Below, one piece after another: positions 42,780-51,420 of a stretch of DNA of 64,000 nt. The notes beneath the pieces are model-generated. The model was not told the origin of the DNA. It saw only the letters and a program-made list of their open reading frames with translations, and ran no database searches. Within the stretch, counting starts at the first letter, position 1, and every line of letters begins with the position of its first letter. The translations under genes and the position numbers were made by a program. The DNA is taken from contig NZ_JAVRHV010000006.1 in assembly GCF_031846385.1 (NCBI RefSeq), positions 62,001 through 126,000 on the forward strand, in the 5' to 3' direction. This stretch comes from Urechidicola vernalis. GTDB taxonomy: Bacteria > Bacteroidota > Bacteroidia > Flavobacteriales > Flavobacteriaceae.

Positions 42780-43574
42780 TTGACTGAAATAAACCAACAT
42801 ATTGCATTAGAAACAACCAATCTTTCAATTGGATACCCCTCAAAGAAAAATGTGCAAACAATTCTTCAAAATTTAAATTTAACTTTTGAAAAAGGAAGTT
42901 TCACTTGTATTTTGGGTAAAAATGGGGCTGGTAAATCCACTTTGCTTAGAACAATAGCGAAAATTCAACCTCCCTTAAACGGTACTATAATTTTAGACAA
43001 TAAGAATTTAGAAAATTATTCTACAACAGAATTTTCAAAAAAAATTAGTTTGGTATTGACTGAAAAGTTACCAGAAAGTAATTTAACCGTATTCGAGTTG
43101 ATTGCCTTAGGAAGACAGCCATATACTAATTGGGTGGACAAATTAAGAATAGAGGATGAGAACCAGATTAAAAAAGCAATGGAACTTACTCAAATCTCAC
43201 AATTGTCATCTAAAAAATCCTATGAATTAAGCGATGGACAATTTCAACGTGTTTTAATTGCTAGAGCTCTTGCACAAGATACCGATATTATAATTTTTGA
43301 TGAACCAACTGCGCATTTAGATATTCATCATACCCTCGAAACATTCAAACTTCTTCAAAGCCTGTCTGAAAATGAAGGGAAAACAATCATCGTTACTACT
43401 CACCAAATTCAATTGGCAATTCAATCTGCAAAACAATTATTTCTGATTTCTAATGAAGAGATTATTCATGGAACACCAAAGGAATTAATCGCTACTAAGA
43501 GTATTGAAAAATTATTCGAAACCGATGCCGTGCAATTCGATTACATTAAAGAACAATTTATTTTAAAAAGATAA
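42780..43574 (+). CDS. ABC transporter ATP-binding protein (iron/cobalamin type)
   Basis: The 264-residue protein has Walker A GKNGAGKST, the signature ELSDGQFQR (a variant of LSGGQ), Walker B DIIIFDEPTAHLD and the switch His in TTHQIQ. It pairs with the permease one base upstream. The start is TTG at 42780, the second TTG start in a row in this operon. Likely substrate class is siderophore, haem or cobalamin (from the permease family). Confidence 0.92.
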   Translation: MTEINQHIALETTNLSIGYPSKKNVQTILQNLNLTFEKGSFTCILGKNGAGKSTLLRTIAKIQPPLNGTIILDNKNLENYSTTEFSKKISLVLTEKLPESNLTVFELIALGRQPYTNWVDKLRIEDENQIKKAMELTQISQLSSKKSYELSDGQFQRVLIARALAQDTDIIIFDEPTAHLDIHHTLETFKLLQSLSENEGKTIIVTTHQIQLAIQSAKQLFLISNEEIIHGTPKELIATKSIEKLFETDAVQFDYIKEQFILKR

Positions 43575-43623
43575 TTTAAGGGGTTCTTGTGTTCGCTTTA
43601 AAATGTTAAAATTGGTTAATCTA

Positions 43624-43654
43624 TTGAAACATAAGGTTTTATTTTATATTTTTG
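43624..43654 (+). promoter_or_regulatory. Two-part promoter of the M28 peptidase gene
   Basis: TTG (43624-43626), 20 bases, then TATTTTTG (43647-43654). The ATG is 20 bases downstream of the -7 element. Confidence 0.65.
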
Positions 43655-43674
43655 CCGTCGATTAAATATACTAC

Positions 43675-44730
43675 ATGAATAAATATACACTCCTGGTCGC
43701 TGGAATTATGATGTTGGCGGCGTGTAAAACAAGTAAAGAAATAACTTCATCAGAATTAAATTCTGACTCAATAATCATCAAGCAATATGCAAATACTATC
43801 AATACTACAGACGTAAAGAAGCATGTATTTACTTTAGCTTCAGATGAATTTGAAGGAAGAAAAACCGGAGAGAAAGGTCAAAAACTAGCTGCAAAATATT
43901 TAGCAGATCAATACCAAGAATTTGGTTTAACTGGTAATCCTACAACCAATGATTACTATCAAGTTGTTCCAGTTGAAGCACTTAATAATAAATCGGCCTT
44001 TGCCTCGGAAAACGTAATTGGCTTTATAGAAGGAACTGAAAGACCCGAAGAAATTGTTGTAATTACTTCTCATTACGATCATGAAGGCATAAAAAATGGC
44101 TACATTTATAATGGTGCTGATGACAATGCATCTGGTACTTCTGCGGTATTAGAAATTGCTGAAGCTTTTGCTGAAGCCAAAAAGAATGGACATGGACCTA
44201 AACGTTCACTCCTATTTATCAATTTTACCGGTGAAGAGAAGGGGCTTCTTGGATCTAAATATTTCGCTGAAAGTTCGTTATTTCCACTAGAAAACATGGT
44301 TGCTGGTCTAAATATTGATATGATTGGAAGAGTTAGCACAGAGAAAGAAGGTAAATCTGATTATATTTATGTTATAGGCGCAGATAGATTAAGTTCAGAA
44401 CTTCATACTATTAATGAAGAAGCCAATAAAGCATATGCCAATCTAGATCTAGATTACACTTATAATGCTGAAGACGATAAGAATAGATATTATTACAGAT
44501 CTGATCATTATAACTTTGCAAAAAATAACATTCCTGTAATATTTTATTTTAATGGTGTCCATGAAGATTATCACCAGCCAACAGATACCGCTGAAAAAAT
44601 AGACTTAAAACTCCTTACAAAGAGAGCACAACTCATCTTTTATACGGCTTGGGAATTGGCAAACAGAGATAACAGGATTATTGTTGATAAAGGAATTGAA
44701 GAAGATTTAGTGCAAAATACGGAAGACTAA
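43675..44730 (+). CDS. M28 family zinc peptidase lipoprotein
   Basis: The 351-residue protein has a lipobox LAAC (Cys17). The M28 metal ligands are visible in order: His in TSHYDHEG, Asp in NGADDNASG, catalytic and metal Glu in FTGEEKGLLGS, Asp in LNIDMIGR and a final His in DYHQPTDT. It is an exported aminopeptidase or glutaminyl cyclase-like enzyme held by a lipid anchor. Its end overlaps the convergent holA gene by 24 bases. Confidence 0.93.
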   Translation: MNKYTLLVAGIMMLAACKTSKEITSSELNSDSIIIKQYANTINTTDVKKHVFTLASDEFEGRKTGEKGQKLAAKYLADQYQEFGLTGNPTTNDYYQVVPVEALNNKSAFASENVIGFIEGTERPEEIVVITSHYDHEGIKNGYIYNGADDNASGTSAVLEIAEAFAEAKKNGHGPKRSLLFINFTGEEKGLLGSKYFAESSLFPLENMVAGLNIDMIGRVSTEKEGKSDYIYVIGADRLSSELHTINEEANKAYANLDLDYTYNAEDDKNRYYYRSDHYNFAKNNIPVIFYFNGVHEDYHQPTDTAEKIDLKLLTKRAQLIFYTAWELANRDNRIIVDKGIEEDLVQNTED

Positions 44731-45711
44731 TTCTTTTAAAATATCACCATCTGATAAAGAATTAGCACCCACTCCTTTGCTTTTAACATCTGCCTCGCGT
44801 AAAAAACCTATTATTTGAGATACTTTTCTCATTGGGTAATGACGACTTGCAGTAATGTAGTCTTGAACAAAATAAGGATTGACCTTTAACGACTTTGCCG
44901 CACTCATCTTCGTTTTATCCTTTAAACCATGAAATGAAAGCAACTTGGTAAAAAAACTATTTAAAATTGCAATGGACATTATTAATGGATGACTCTTTTG
45001 ATTGTGGGCAAAATAAGTGATTATCTGATTTGCCTTAACAACCTGCTTCTCTCCGATTGCTTTTTGCAGTTCAAAATTATTAAAATCCTTACTGATTCCA
45101 ATATTTTCTTCAATTAGCTGCGGTGTAATCTCCTTTCCTTTTGGAATAACAACCGTTAGTTTATCTAATTCATTGCTGATTTTACTTAAATCATTTCCTA
45201 AAAACTCAACTAACATTTGAGCGCCTTTAGGCTGAATATCATAATTCCGTCCAGACAACACTCTTCGTATCCAGTCACCAACTTGATTGTCATATAATTT
45301 TTTACTTTCAAAAAGTTCTCCCTTTTTAGAAAGTGCCTTTGCTAATTTTTTACGCTTATCCAATGTTTTGTATTTATAACAAAATACCAATACGGTTGTT
45401 GGTTGTGGATTTTCTACATAACTCACCAAATTCTCGATAGACCTAGACAAATCTTGCGCCTCTTTAACAATAATGACTTGTCGCTCTGCCATCATAGGAT
45501 AGCGCTTGGCATTTGAGATGATTTCGTCTATAGATACATCTCTACCGTACAAAAGCATTTGGTTAAACCCTCTCTCCTCTTCTTTCAACACATTATCTTC
45601 AATATAAGCCGCAATCTTATCAATATAATAAGGCTCATCTCCTTGTAAAAAATATAATGGCTTAATAGCACCCGATTTAATATCGGCAACTATTCTGGTA
45701 ACATCCTCCAT
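44707..45711 (-). CDS. holA: DNA polymerase III delta subunit
   Basis: The 334-residue protein has the HolA layout: the opening PLYFLQGDEPYYIDKIAAYIED, an AAA+-like N-terminal part without a working Walker A, and the C-terminal collar helices with FFTKLLSFHGLKDK and the end DILKELVFRIL. It opens the sliding clamp inside the clamp loader. Divergent from the nuclease-domain gene at 45741 with only 29 bases between starts, so their promoters must overlap. Confidence 0.92.
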   Translation of the reverse strand: MEDVTRIVADIKSGAIKPLYFLQGDEPYYIDKIAAYIEDNVLKEEERGFNQMLLYGRDVSIDEIISNAKRYPMMAERQVIIVKEAQDLSRSIENLVSYVENPQPTTVLVFCYKYKTLDKRKKLAKALSKKGELFESKKLYDNQVGDWIRRVLSGRNYDIQPKGAQMLVEFLGNDLSKISNELDKLTVVIPKGKEITPQLIEENIGISKDFNNFELQKAIGEKQVVKANQIITYFAHNQKSHPLIMSIAILNSFFTKLLSFHGLKDKTKMSAAKSLKVNPYFVQDYITASRHYPMRKVSQIIGFLREADVKSKGVGANSLSDGDILKELVFRILH

Positions 45712-45740
45712 AAATGAATTAAATTTATCATTTTTGCCTT

Positions 45741-46190
45741 ATGCAACAATTGAATTTTCCTTCGTATCAGTTCAAACTCAAAAGTAGCGAAAATAAGCAA
45801 CTAATATTTGATAAAATTCGAAAAAAATATGTGGTTTTAACTCCAGAAGAATGGGTGCGACAGCATCTTGTTAACTACCTTATTACGGAAAAAAAATATC
45901 CTATTCAATTAATTGCAGTCGAGAAACAACTCGTTTTAAATGGTAGAAAAAAAAGATTTGACGTCTTAATTTACAATTCACTTGGTTTACCTTGTGTGAT
46001 TATTGAATGCAAGGCTCCTTCCGTTAAAATTACACAAAAGACTTTTGATCAAATTGTAAGTTATAATATGCACTTCGATGCCCAATATTTAATTCTATCC
46101 AATGGAATAAACCATTATTCTTGCACATTGAATAATGAGAATAAATCTTATGATTTTTTAAAGGAAATCCCATCTTATTCACTTAGATGA
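45741..46190 (+). CDS. Stand-alone HsdR_N-type (PD-(D/E)xK) nuclease-domain protein
   Basis: The 149-residue protein matches the N-terminal domain of type I restriction enzyme R subunits. The nuclease core is visible: Glu61 in the helix-strand AVEKQL, Asp74 in RFDVLIYN and Glu89/Lys91 in IIECKAP. No helicase, HsdM or HsdS gene is nearby, and the length fits a complete single domain, so it is not a fragment of a restriction system. Its place beside holA, starting 29 bases from it, suggests a DNA repair or replication link (inference). Confidence 0.85.
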   Translation: MQQLNFPSYQFKLKSSENKQLIFDKIRKKYVVLTPEEWVRQHLVNYLITEKKYPIQLIAVEKQLVLNGRKKRFDVLIYNSLGLPCVIIECKAPSVKITQKTFDQIVSYNMHFDAQYLILSNGINHYSCTLNNENKSYDFLKEIPSYSLR

Positions 46191-46298
46191 AGAAAATGCA
46201 ACCCTTGCAAAAATTGAACTATATTCATCTTTTTTATTGATTTTGAGCACAAAACAAAAATATTTTCCTAAAAAACCCGGAAAATAATATTTATGCAT

Positions 46299-46306
46299 TA
46301 CTTTTG
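46299..46306 (+). promoter_or_regulatory. Bacteroidota -7 element for the cold shock gene
   Basis: TACTTTTG lies 26 bases before the ATG at 46333. If used, the mRNA leader is only about 24 bases, too short for the long cold-box leader known from E. coli cspA. The rest of the 46191-46332 gap holds no clear element. Confidence 0.5.
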
Positions 46307-46332
46307 TTAACTAATATTATTATTATTTTTCA

Positions 46333-46524
46333 ATGAAAAACGGTACAGTAAAATTCTTCAATGAATCTAAAGGATTTGGATTCATCATCGAAGACGGTTC
46401 AAAAGACGAATACTTCGTACACATCTCAGGTCTAGTGGATAGAGTTGCAGAAGGTGACGCAGTGGAGTTTGAACTAAAAGAAGGAAGAAAAGGTTTAAAC
46501 GCGGTAAACGTTAAAGCAATTTAA
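46333..46524 (+). CDS. Cold shock domain protein
   Basis: The 63-residue protein is a single cold shock domain: MKNGTVKFFNESKGFGFIIED with RNP1 (KGFGFI) and EYFVHISGL with RNP2. It binds single-stranded RNA or DNA and acts as an RNA chaperone. It ends at a hairpin with an eight-T tail. Whether it is induced by cold cannot be read from the sequence. Confidence 0.96.
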   Translation: MKNGTVKFFNESKGFGFIIEDGSKDEYFVHISGLVDRVAEGDAVEFELKEGRKGLNAVNVKAI

Positions 46525-46546
46525 TATTTATACCGAACTTTTTTAT

Positions 46547-46579
46547 GAAAAGCTTGTAGTCTATACAGGCTTTTTTTTG
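46547..46579 (+). terminator. Intrinsic terminator after the cold shock gene
   Basis: An 8-base stem (AGCTTGTA with TACAGGCT, one G-T pair), extended by A/T pairs, is followed by eight T. Confidence 0.8.
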
Positions 46580-46645
46580 TACCCAAAAGATTCTGACAGA
46601 TTGGTAAAAGCCAAATAAAACTTTTAAATTAGCAATTACTAAACA

Positions 46646-47650
46646 GTGAACTTAGCTATAGTCATATTAAACTGGAATGGTGCAAAATTGTTGCAACAAT
46701 TTCTGCCATCAATTATTAAACACAGCCCTAAAGGTATTGCTGATATCTATGTAGTTGATAATAATTCTTCTGACAATTCAATTTCAATTTTAAAAGAAAA
46801 CTTCCCTCAAGTTCACATTGTTCAAAATGAAATAAACGGGGGTTTTGCTAAGGGGTATAACGACGGACTAAAACAAATTGATGCCGATTACTATGCTCTC
46901 GTAAATTCTGACATTGAAGTTTCAAAAAATTGGCTACAACCAATTTTAGCACATTTCAAGACACACCCAAATACAGCGATAATTCAACCAAAAATACTAG
47001 ATTTTAAAAACAAATCAAAATTTGAATATGCAGGAGCAGCAGGTGGTCTACTAGACAAATTTGGATATCCGTATTGCCGAGGACGCATTTTTGACACTAT
47101 TGAAGAAGACTATAATCAATACCATGATGCAACAATATTCTGGGCATCAGGCGCTTGTTTCTTTGTAAAGGCTGAGATTTATAAGGAGTTAAACGGTTTT
47201 GACGAAAATTACTTTGCTCATTATGAAGAAATTGATTTATGCTGGAGAATTCAAAATTTAAATTTCAATATAGATTTTGTTTCCAAATCAACGGTTTACC
47301 ATGTTGGTGGAGCAACACTGAACAAATTAAGCCCAAAGAAGACTTACTTAAATTTTAGAAATAGTTTGCTAACGCTTGTGAAAAACGCTCCTAAAAAGGG
47401 TCTCTTTTTAATCACAATTACACGTATGGTTTTAGACGGAATTGCAGGTCTGAAATTTCTATTTAACCTAAAACCAAGACATACTTTTGCTATTTTAAAA
47501 GCGCATGTTAGTTTTTATTTGCATCTAAATGAATATCTAAAACTTAGGAAGGATATAGCATCAAAAAAGAGAGGGTATTTCCATACGAAAAGTATTGTAT
47601 GGTCTTATTACATTAAGGGAAAGAAAACGTTTTCTAAGTTGACTAAATAA
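46646..47650 (+). CDS. Family 2 glycosyltransferase (rhamnosyltransferase-like)
   Basis: The 334-residue protein opens LAIVILNWNGAKLLQQFLPS and has VDNNSSDNS, NGGFAKGYNDGL, ALVNSDIEV as the DxD-like motif, and WASGACFFVKAEIYKELNGFDENYFAHYEEIDLCWR, the pattern of GT2 rhamnosyl- and related transferases. A short hydrophobic region lies near the end. It starts at GTG (46646), right after the reading frame opens. It should add sugars to a surface glycan. It overlaps the convergent YrdC gene by 8 bases. Confidence 0.9.
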   Translation: MNLAIVILNWNGAKLLQQFLPSIIKHSPKGIADIYVVDNNSSDNSISILKENFPQVHIVQNEINGGFAKGYNDGLKQIDADYYALVNSDIEVSKNWLQPILAHFKTHPNTAIIQPKILDFKNKSKFEYAGAAGGLLDKFGYPYCRGRIFDTIEEDYNQYHDATIFWASGACFFVKAEIYKELNGFDENYFAHYEEIDLCWRIQNLNFNIDFVSKSTVYHVGGATLNKLSPKKTYLNFRNSLLTLVKNAPKKGLFLITITRMVLDGIAGLKFLFNLKPRHTFAILKAHVSFYLHLNEYLKLRKDIASKKRGYFHTKSIVWSYYIKGKKTFSKLTK

Positions 47651-48263
47651 TATCTAAGGATCCTTTACCTTCTCTAATTACTTCTGGCCCACCATCTGTT
47701 AAATCTATAACCGTAGATGCGACATTGTCTCCATAACCACTATCTATAACAGCGTCAACAGTTCCTTCCCATTTTTCATAAATTAACTCTGGATCTGTAG
47801 TGTATTCTAATAATTCATCTTCATCATGAATAGAAGTAGATACGATAGGATTCCCCAATTTTTCAACAATTGCTCTAGCAATATTATGATCAGGTACACG
47901 AATACCAACTGTTTTTTTCTTTTTAAATACTTTTGGGAGATTATTATTACCAGGTAAAATAAAGGTATAGGGTCCAGGCAAAGCGCGTTTTAAAATTTTA
48001 AACGTTCGTGAATCTATTTGTCTAACATAATCTGATAAATGACTTAAGTCATTACATAAAAAAGAAAAGTTGGCTTTCTCGAGTTTTACTCCTTTTATTC
48101 GAGCAATTTTCTCCAAAGCCTTATTATTTGTAATATCACATCCCAAACCATAAACTGTATCGGTTGGATAAATTACCAATCCTCCTTTTTTTAAGATACT
48201 AACTACCTTATCAATTTCTTTTGCGTTTGGATTTTCTTCGTAAATTTTAATTAACTCTGCCAT
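47643..48263 (-). CDS. YrdC/Sua5 family threonylcarbamoyl-AMP synthase
   Basis: From ATG at 48263 (MAELIKIYEENP) the protein has 206 residues; a GTG five codons earlier is possible but less likely. It has the YrdC fold: IYPTDTVYGLGCD, the KxR-like ARIKGVKLEKANFSFLCNDL, RALPGPYTFIL, VGIRVPDHNIA and NPIVSTSIHDEDE. It makes threonylcarbamoyl-AMP for the t6A base in ANN-decoding tRNAs. The N-terminal form 'ELIKIYEENPNAKEI' is common in Bacteroidota members. A TsaC/YciO-like paralogue is the alternative reading. Confidence 0.88.
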   Translation of the reverse strand: MAELIKIYEENPNAKEIDKVVSILKKGGLVIYPTDTVYGLGCDITNNKALEKIARIKGVKLEKANFSFLCNDLSHLSDYVRQIDSRTFKILKRALPGPYTFILPGNNNLPKVFKKKKTVGIRVPDHNIARAIVEKLGNPIVSTSIHDEDELLEYTTDPELIYEKWEGTVDAVIDSGYGDNVASTVIDLTDGGPEVIREGKGSLDII

Positions 48264-48401
48264 ACAAATATTTTTCACCCATATTAAAAGATGTAACCTC
48301 TAAGCCCAAATTTAACAAAATTACACCTTGTTGTAAAGAATTATATCAAGTAAATGAAGCCAAATAGACAATCAGAATAATTAATTTCCAAAACAAGCCA
48401 T

Positions 48402-48435
48402 AAAAAAACCGGCTAAACATTTAGCCGGTTTTTTT
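48402..48435. terminator. Terminator of the response regulator/kinase operon
   Basis: An inverted repeat with AAACCGGCTAAA against TTTAGCCGGTTT has runs of seven A and seven T at its two sides. It lies 16 bases after the response regulator stop codon. Confidence 0.85.
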
Positions 48436-48450
48436 CAAGATTTTTTTCTT

Positions 48451-49146
48451 CTAATTTTCAATTAGTCTAAATCCTTCTCCATGAATGTTCAATATTTCAA
48501 CATTCTCGTCACCTTTTAAATATTTACGCAATTTGGCAATATATACATCCATACTTCTTGATGTAAAATAATTATCATCTCTCCAAATTTTTGTTAGTGC
48601 CAATTCACGTGGCATTAAATCATTTTTATGCACAGCAAGCATTTTCAATAATTTATTTTCTTTAGGAGACAATTTCACAGGTTCAGCACCATCTAATGTT
48701 AAGTGTCTTAACTTCGAATTCAAATGAAATTTCCCAATTGTGAACTCAAATGTTTCTTCTTCAGTAGATTTTTCATTCTCATTCCGTTGTAAGATGGCCT
48801 TCATTTTATACAACAACACCTCAGAATCAAACGGCTTATTTAAGTAGTCATCTGCACCAGCCTGATACCCTTTTAAAACGTCTTCTTTCATTGTTTTGGC
48901 CGTTAAAAATATAATCGGCACTTCAGAATTTGTAGATCTAATATCCTTTGCTAATGAAAACCCATCTTTTCTTGGCATCATAACATCTAAGATACACATA
49001 TCAAACTCATTATTCTTAAACATAATTAAACCTTCTAACCCATCTTTAGCGTGCGTTACATCATAATCATTTAATGTTAAGTAATCTTTTAAGACCGTTC
49101 CAAAATTCGGATCATCTTCTACTAATAATACTCTTGTGTTTCCCAT
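48451..49146 (-). CDS. OmpR-family response regulator (RprY-like)
   Basis: The 231-residue protein has a receiver domain (about 4-118) with acidic residues Asp11-Asp12, the phosphorylated Asp54 in CILDVMMPRKDG, and Lys104 in LNKPFD, and a C-terminal winged helix domain (about 135-230). Both its order (after the kinase, 11 bases apart) and sequence fit the RprY type known from Bacteroides fragilis. Targets are unknown. Confidence 0.9.
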   Translation of the reverse strand: MGNTRVLLVEDDPNFGTVLKDYLTLNDYDVTHAKDGLEGLIMFKNNEFDMCILDVMMPRKDGFSLAKDIRSTNSEVPIIFLTAKTMKEDVLKGYQAGADDYLNKPFDSEVLLYKMKAILQRNENEKSTEEETFEFTIGKFHLNSKLRHLTLDGAEPVKLSPKENKLLKMLAVHKNDLMPRELALTKIWRDDNYFTSRSMDVYIAKLRKYLKGDENVEILNIHGEGFRLIEN

Positions 49147-49157
49147 AATTCAGTGTT

Positions 49158-50726
49158 TTATATCAACGGTAAATTCAAAATAAAAGTGCTTCCTTTTCCT
49201 TTTTCACTTTCAACTTGAACCGTACCCTGATGGTGTTCAACTATTCTCTTTACATAGGCCAATCCTAATCCATGACCTTTTACATTGTGTACATTTCCTC
49301 GTTCTTCTCTATAGAACTTCTTAAAAATATTTTTCTGCACATTCTTGTTCATCCCCATTCCATGATCCTTAATTCGAAGCACAAAATTCTTTGCAGTATT
49401 CTCTGTTGTTATTTCAATTATTGGAGCATCTGGAGAATATTTTATGGCATTATCTAACATATTAACAACTACATTTGTCATATGCGTCTGATCTGCTAAA
49501 ACCTCCATTAAACTCGCATTTAATTCAACTTTTATAGACCCACCTCTACTCTGAACTAACAATTCAACATGCGTCACTGCCTCTTCTATCAATTCTTGCA
49601 TGTTCTGCTTTACCTTATTAAGGTCTAGTTGGTTTTTCTCTAACCTAGAAATTCGCAAAACGTTTTCTACTTGAGCATGCATTCTCTTATTTTCATCACG
49701 AATCATTTTACTATATCGCAGTACTTTTTCACTATCATCAATAATTTTTGGGTTCTTAATAGCATCCAAAGCAAGATTTATTGTTGCTATTGGTGTTTTA
49801 AACTCATGCGTCATATTATTGATAAAGTCAGTTTTTATTTCAGAAATCTGCTTTTGCTTTATCATTTGATATAAAGAACCTATAAAAACAATAATAATGA
49901 CCAAAATAAACAATGCCGACAAGCCCAGAACCTTACCTATAGAAGCAATTAGGTAGTTTTTCTTATCCGGAAAACTAACATATAATTGGTAGTTACTTGT
50001 ACCGTCATCATTCACAAACAATGGAACTTGATAGGTTTTATCTTCGCCTTTTCTAAAATAACCCGACTTTAATTTAGTGGCCAAATCGTCATTATAAACT
50101 CCGTACTTGAATTTGGTATTAATACCTCTATGCTCAAACTCGTTTCGTAAATATAAATTTAACTCGTTGTTTCCTATTCTTTGATGAATTGGAATTCTAC
50201 TTGCTAATTTTTTAATATCATCTTTAATTACAGCCTCTTCAATTCTTGTCAATTCTCCAGATTCCTTGAACTTCTCGATTGGCATAAAATCGTTCATATC
50301 ACCATCTTCAGAAACCTGATTTCTTATAATCGTCATTTCTTGTTTGCTATAAATTTTAGTAAAATTTAAAGAGTCATTTTCAAAAAAATCAGATGGCACC
50401 CTGTAATTCTCTTCTAATATGGTTTGCGCATATTCAAAAGTTTCATTTCTAACAGTATCTATTTGTTCGTATAAAAATGTTTTTAATTCCGATACTTTTA
50501 TATCCTTACGACTCAACGCAAACTGCCCAATTCTTCTAAAGTTTTCATCGAGCTCATTTTCACTAATGTTATTAGATACTTGTCTCAACGCCGATTTCAC
50601 CTCACTGGTAAATTGGTTGTCGCTCATTTCAATTGTGTTCTTAATCCAATAAAACTGAACTGAAATAATTCCTATTAAAGAAACGCTCATTAGCAAAATA
50701 ATAAGCACAAATATCTTTTTACTCAT
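49158..50726 (-). CDS. Membrane sensor histidine kinase (RprX-like)
   Basis: The 522-residue protein has an N-terminal membrane segment (about 5-28), an external sensor region (about 29-265), a second membrane segment (about 267-287), a dimerisation/phosphotransfer domain with His307 in NNMTHEFKTPIATI, and an ATPase domain with the N box NMLDNAIKYS, the G1 box RIKDHGMGM and the G2 box GHGLGLAY. The domain order lacks a clear HAMP. It resembles RprX. The transcript seems nearly leaderless, since its -7 element ends 5 bases before the ATG. Confidence 0.92.
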   Translation of the reverse strand: MSKKIFVLIILLMSVSLIGIISVQFYWIKNTIEMSDNQFTSEVKSALRQVSNNISENELDENFRRIGQFALSRKDIKVSELKTFLYEQIDTVRNETFEYAQTILEENYRVPSDFFENDSLNFTKIYSKQEMTIIRNQVSEDGDMNDFMPIEKFKESGELTRIEEAVIKDDIKKLASRIPIHQRIGNNELNLYLRNEFEHRGINTKFKYGVYNDDLATKLKSGYFRKGEDKTYQVPLFVNDDGTSNYQLYVSFPDKKNYLIASIGKVLGLSALFILVIIIVFIGSLYQMIKQKQISEIKTDFINNMTHEFKTPIATINLALDAIKNPKIIDDSEKVLRYSKMIRDENKRMHAQVENVLRISRLEKNQLDLNKVKQNMQELIEEAVTHVELLVQSRGGSIKVELNASLMEVLADQTHMTNVVVNMLDNAIKYSPDAPIIEITTENTAKNFVLRIKDHGMGMNKNVQKNIFKKFYREERGNVHNVKGHGLGLAYVKRIVEHHQGTVQVESEKGKGSTFILNLPLI

Positions 50727-50730
50727 AGAG

Positions 50731-50738
50731 CAAAGTTA
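50731..50738 (-). promoter_or_regulatory. -7 element of the kinase/regulator operon, nearly at the start codon
   Basis: On the minus strand TAACTTTG is followed by only 4 bases before the ATG (50726). Transcription would begin at or within a few bases of the start codon. The -33 half is not visible. Confidence 0.5.
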
Positions 50739-50838
50739 TATTTTAAATGTTAATAAATTAGAAAATACAATATTAATTAACTAAAAAAATGTATTTTTAA
50801 CAATTAATTAAGAAGAATAGCATTATTTATTCGAGCAT

Positions 50839-51420
50839 CTATTGATTCCCCAAAATGAAGGAATAAATATTTTTAACAGATAATCTGGTGGAATTTATGG
50901 CTACGTTTTCTATAATAAAATCAGCCTGTTCTAGTTCGTTTACCGTTATTTTTTGGTGTGCCAACCTTTTTTCAATTGCCTCTTTGTTCGAATTATCTCT
51001 TTTCATAATCCTTAAAATTCTTTCTTCTACTGGAGCAGTAACTACAACAATAAAATCAAATAAAGACTTTAATGAACTTTGGAATAGAAGTGCACTTTCA
51101 TAAACAACACAATCGGCTTTAGAATTGGCAACGAAATTTTCAAAATGGATTTTTACCGCGGGATGCACAATGGAATTCAACTGTTTAAGTTTAACGGGAT
51201 CATCAAAAACAACTTTCGAAATATACTTCCTGTTTAATTTTTCATCTACATATGCAATCTTACCAAATAACAATTCTATCTCTTGTCTCAACGCAGGACT
51301 ATGCATCAATAGTTTGGCTTCAGTATCTGCATTGTAAACTGCCGCCCCAAACTCTTTAAACATCAAAAGCACGGTAGATTTACCGCTACCCATCAACCCT
51401 GTTAAGCCAACTAAAATCAT
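50839..51420 (-). CDS. coaE: Dephospho-CoA kinase
   Basis: The 193-residue protein has the P-loop GLTGLMGSGKSTVL at 5-18, the lid and CoA-binding motifs including LNSIVHPAVKIHFE, and VVVTAPVEERILRIMKRDN. It phosphorylates dephospho-CoA in the last step of CoA synthesis. Its ATG overlaps the TAA of the YbbR gene by one base, so the two are translationally coupled. Confidence 0.95.
   Translation of the reverse strand: MILVGLTGLMGSGKSTVLLMFKEFGAAVYNADTEAKLLMHSPALRQEIELLFGKIAYVDEKLNRKYISKVVFDDPVKLKQLNSIVHPAVKIHFENFVANSKADCVVYESALLFQSSLKSLFDFIVVVTAPVEERILRIMKRDNSNKEAIEKRLAHQKITVNELEQADFIIENVAINSTRLSVKNIYSFILGNQ

Noticed and set aside
45741..46190. Remnant of a type I restriction system
   Set aside because: The frame is intact, has its own start and stop and a full nuclease core, and no hsdM, hsdS or helicase remnants are near. 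A stand-alone protein is the better reading.
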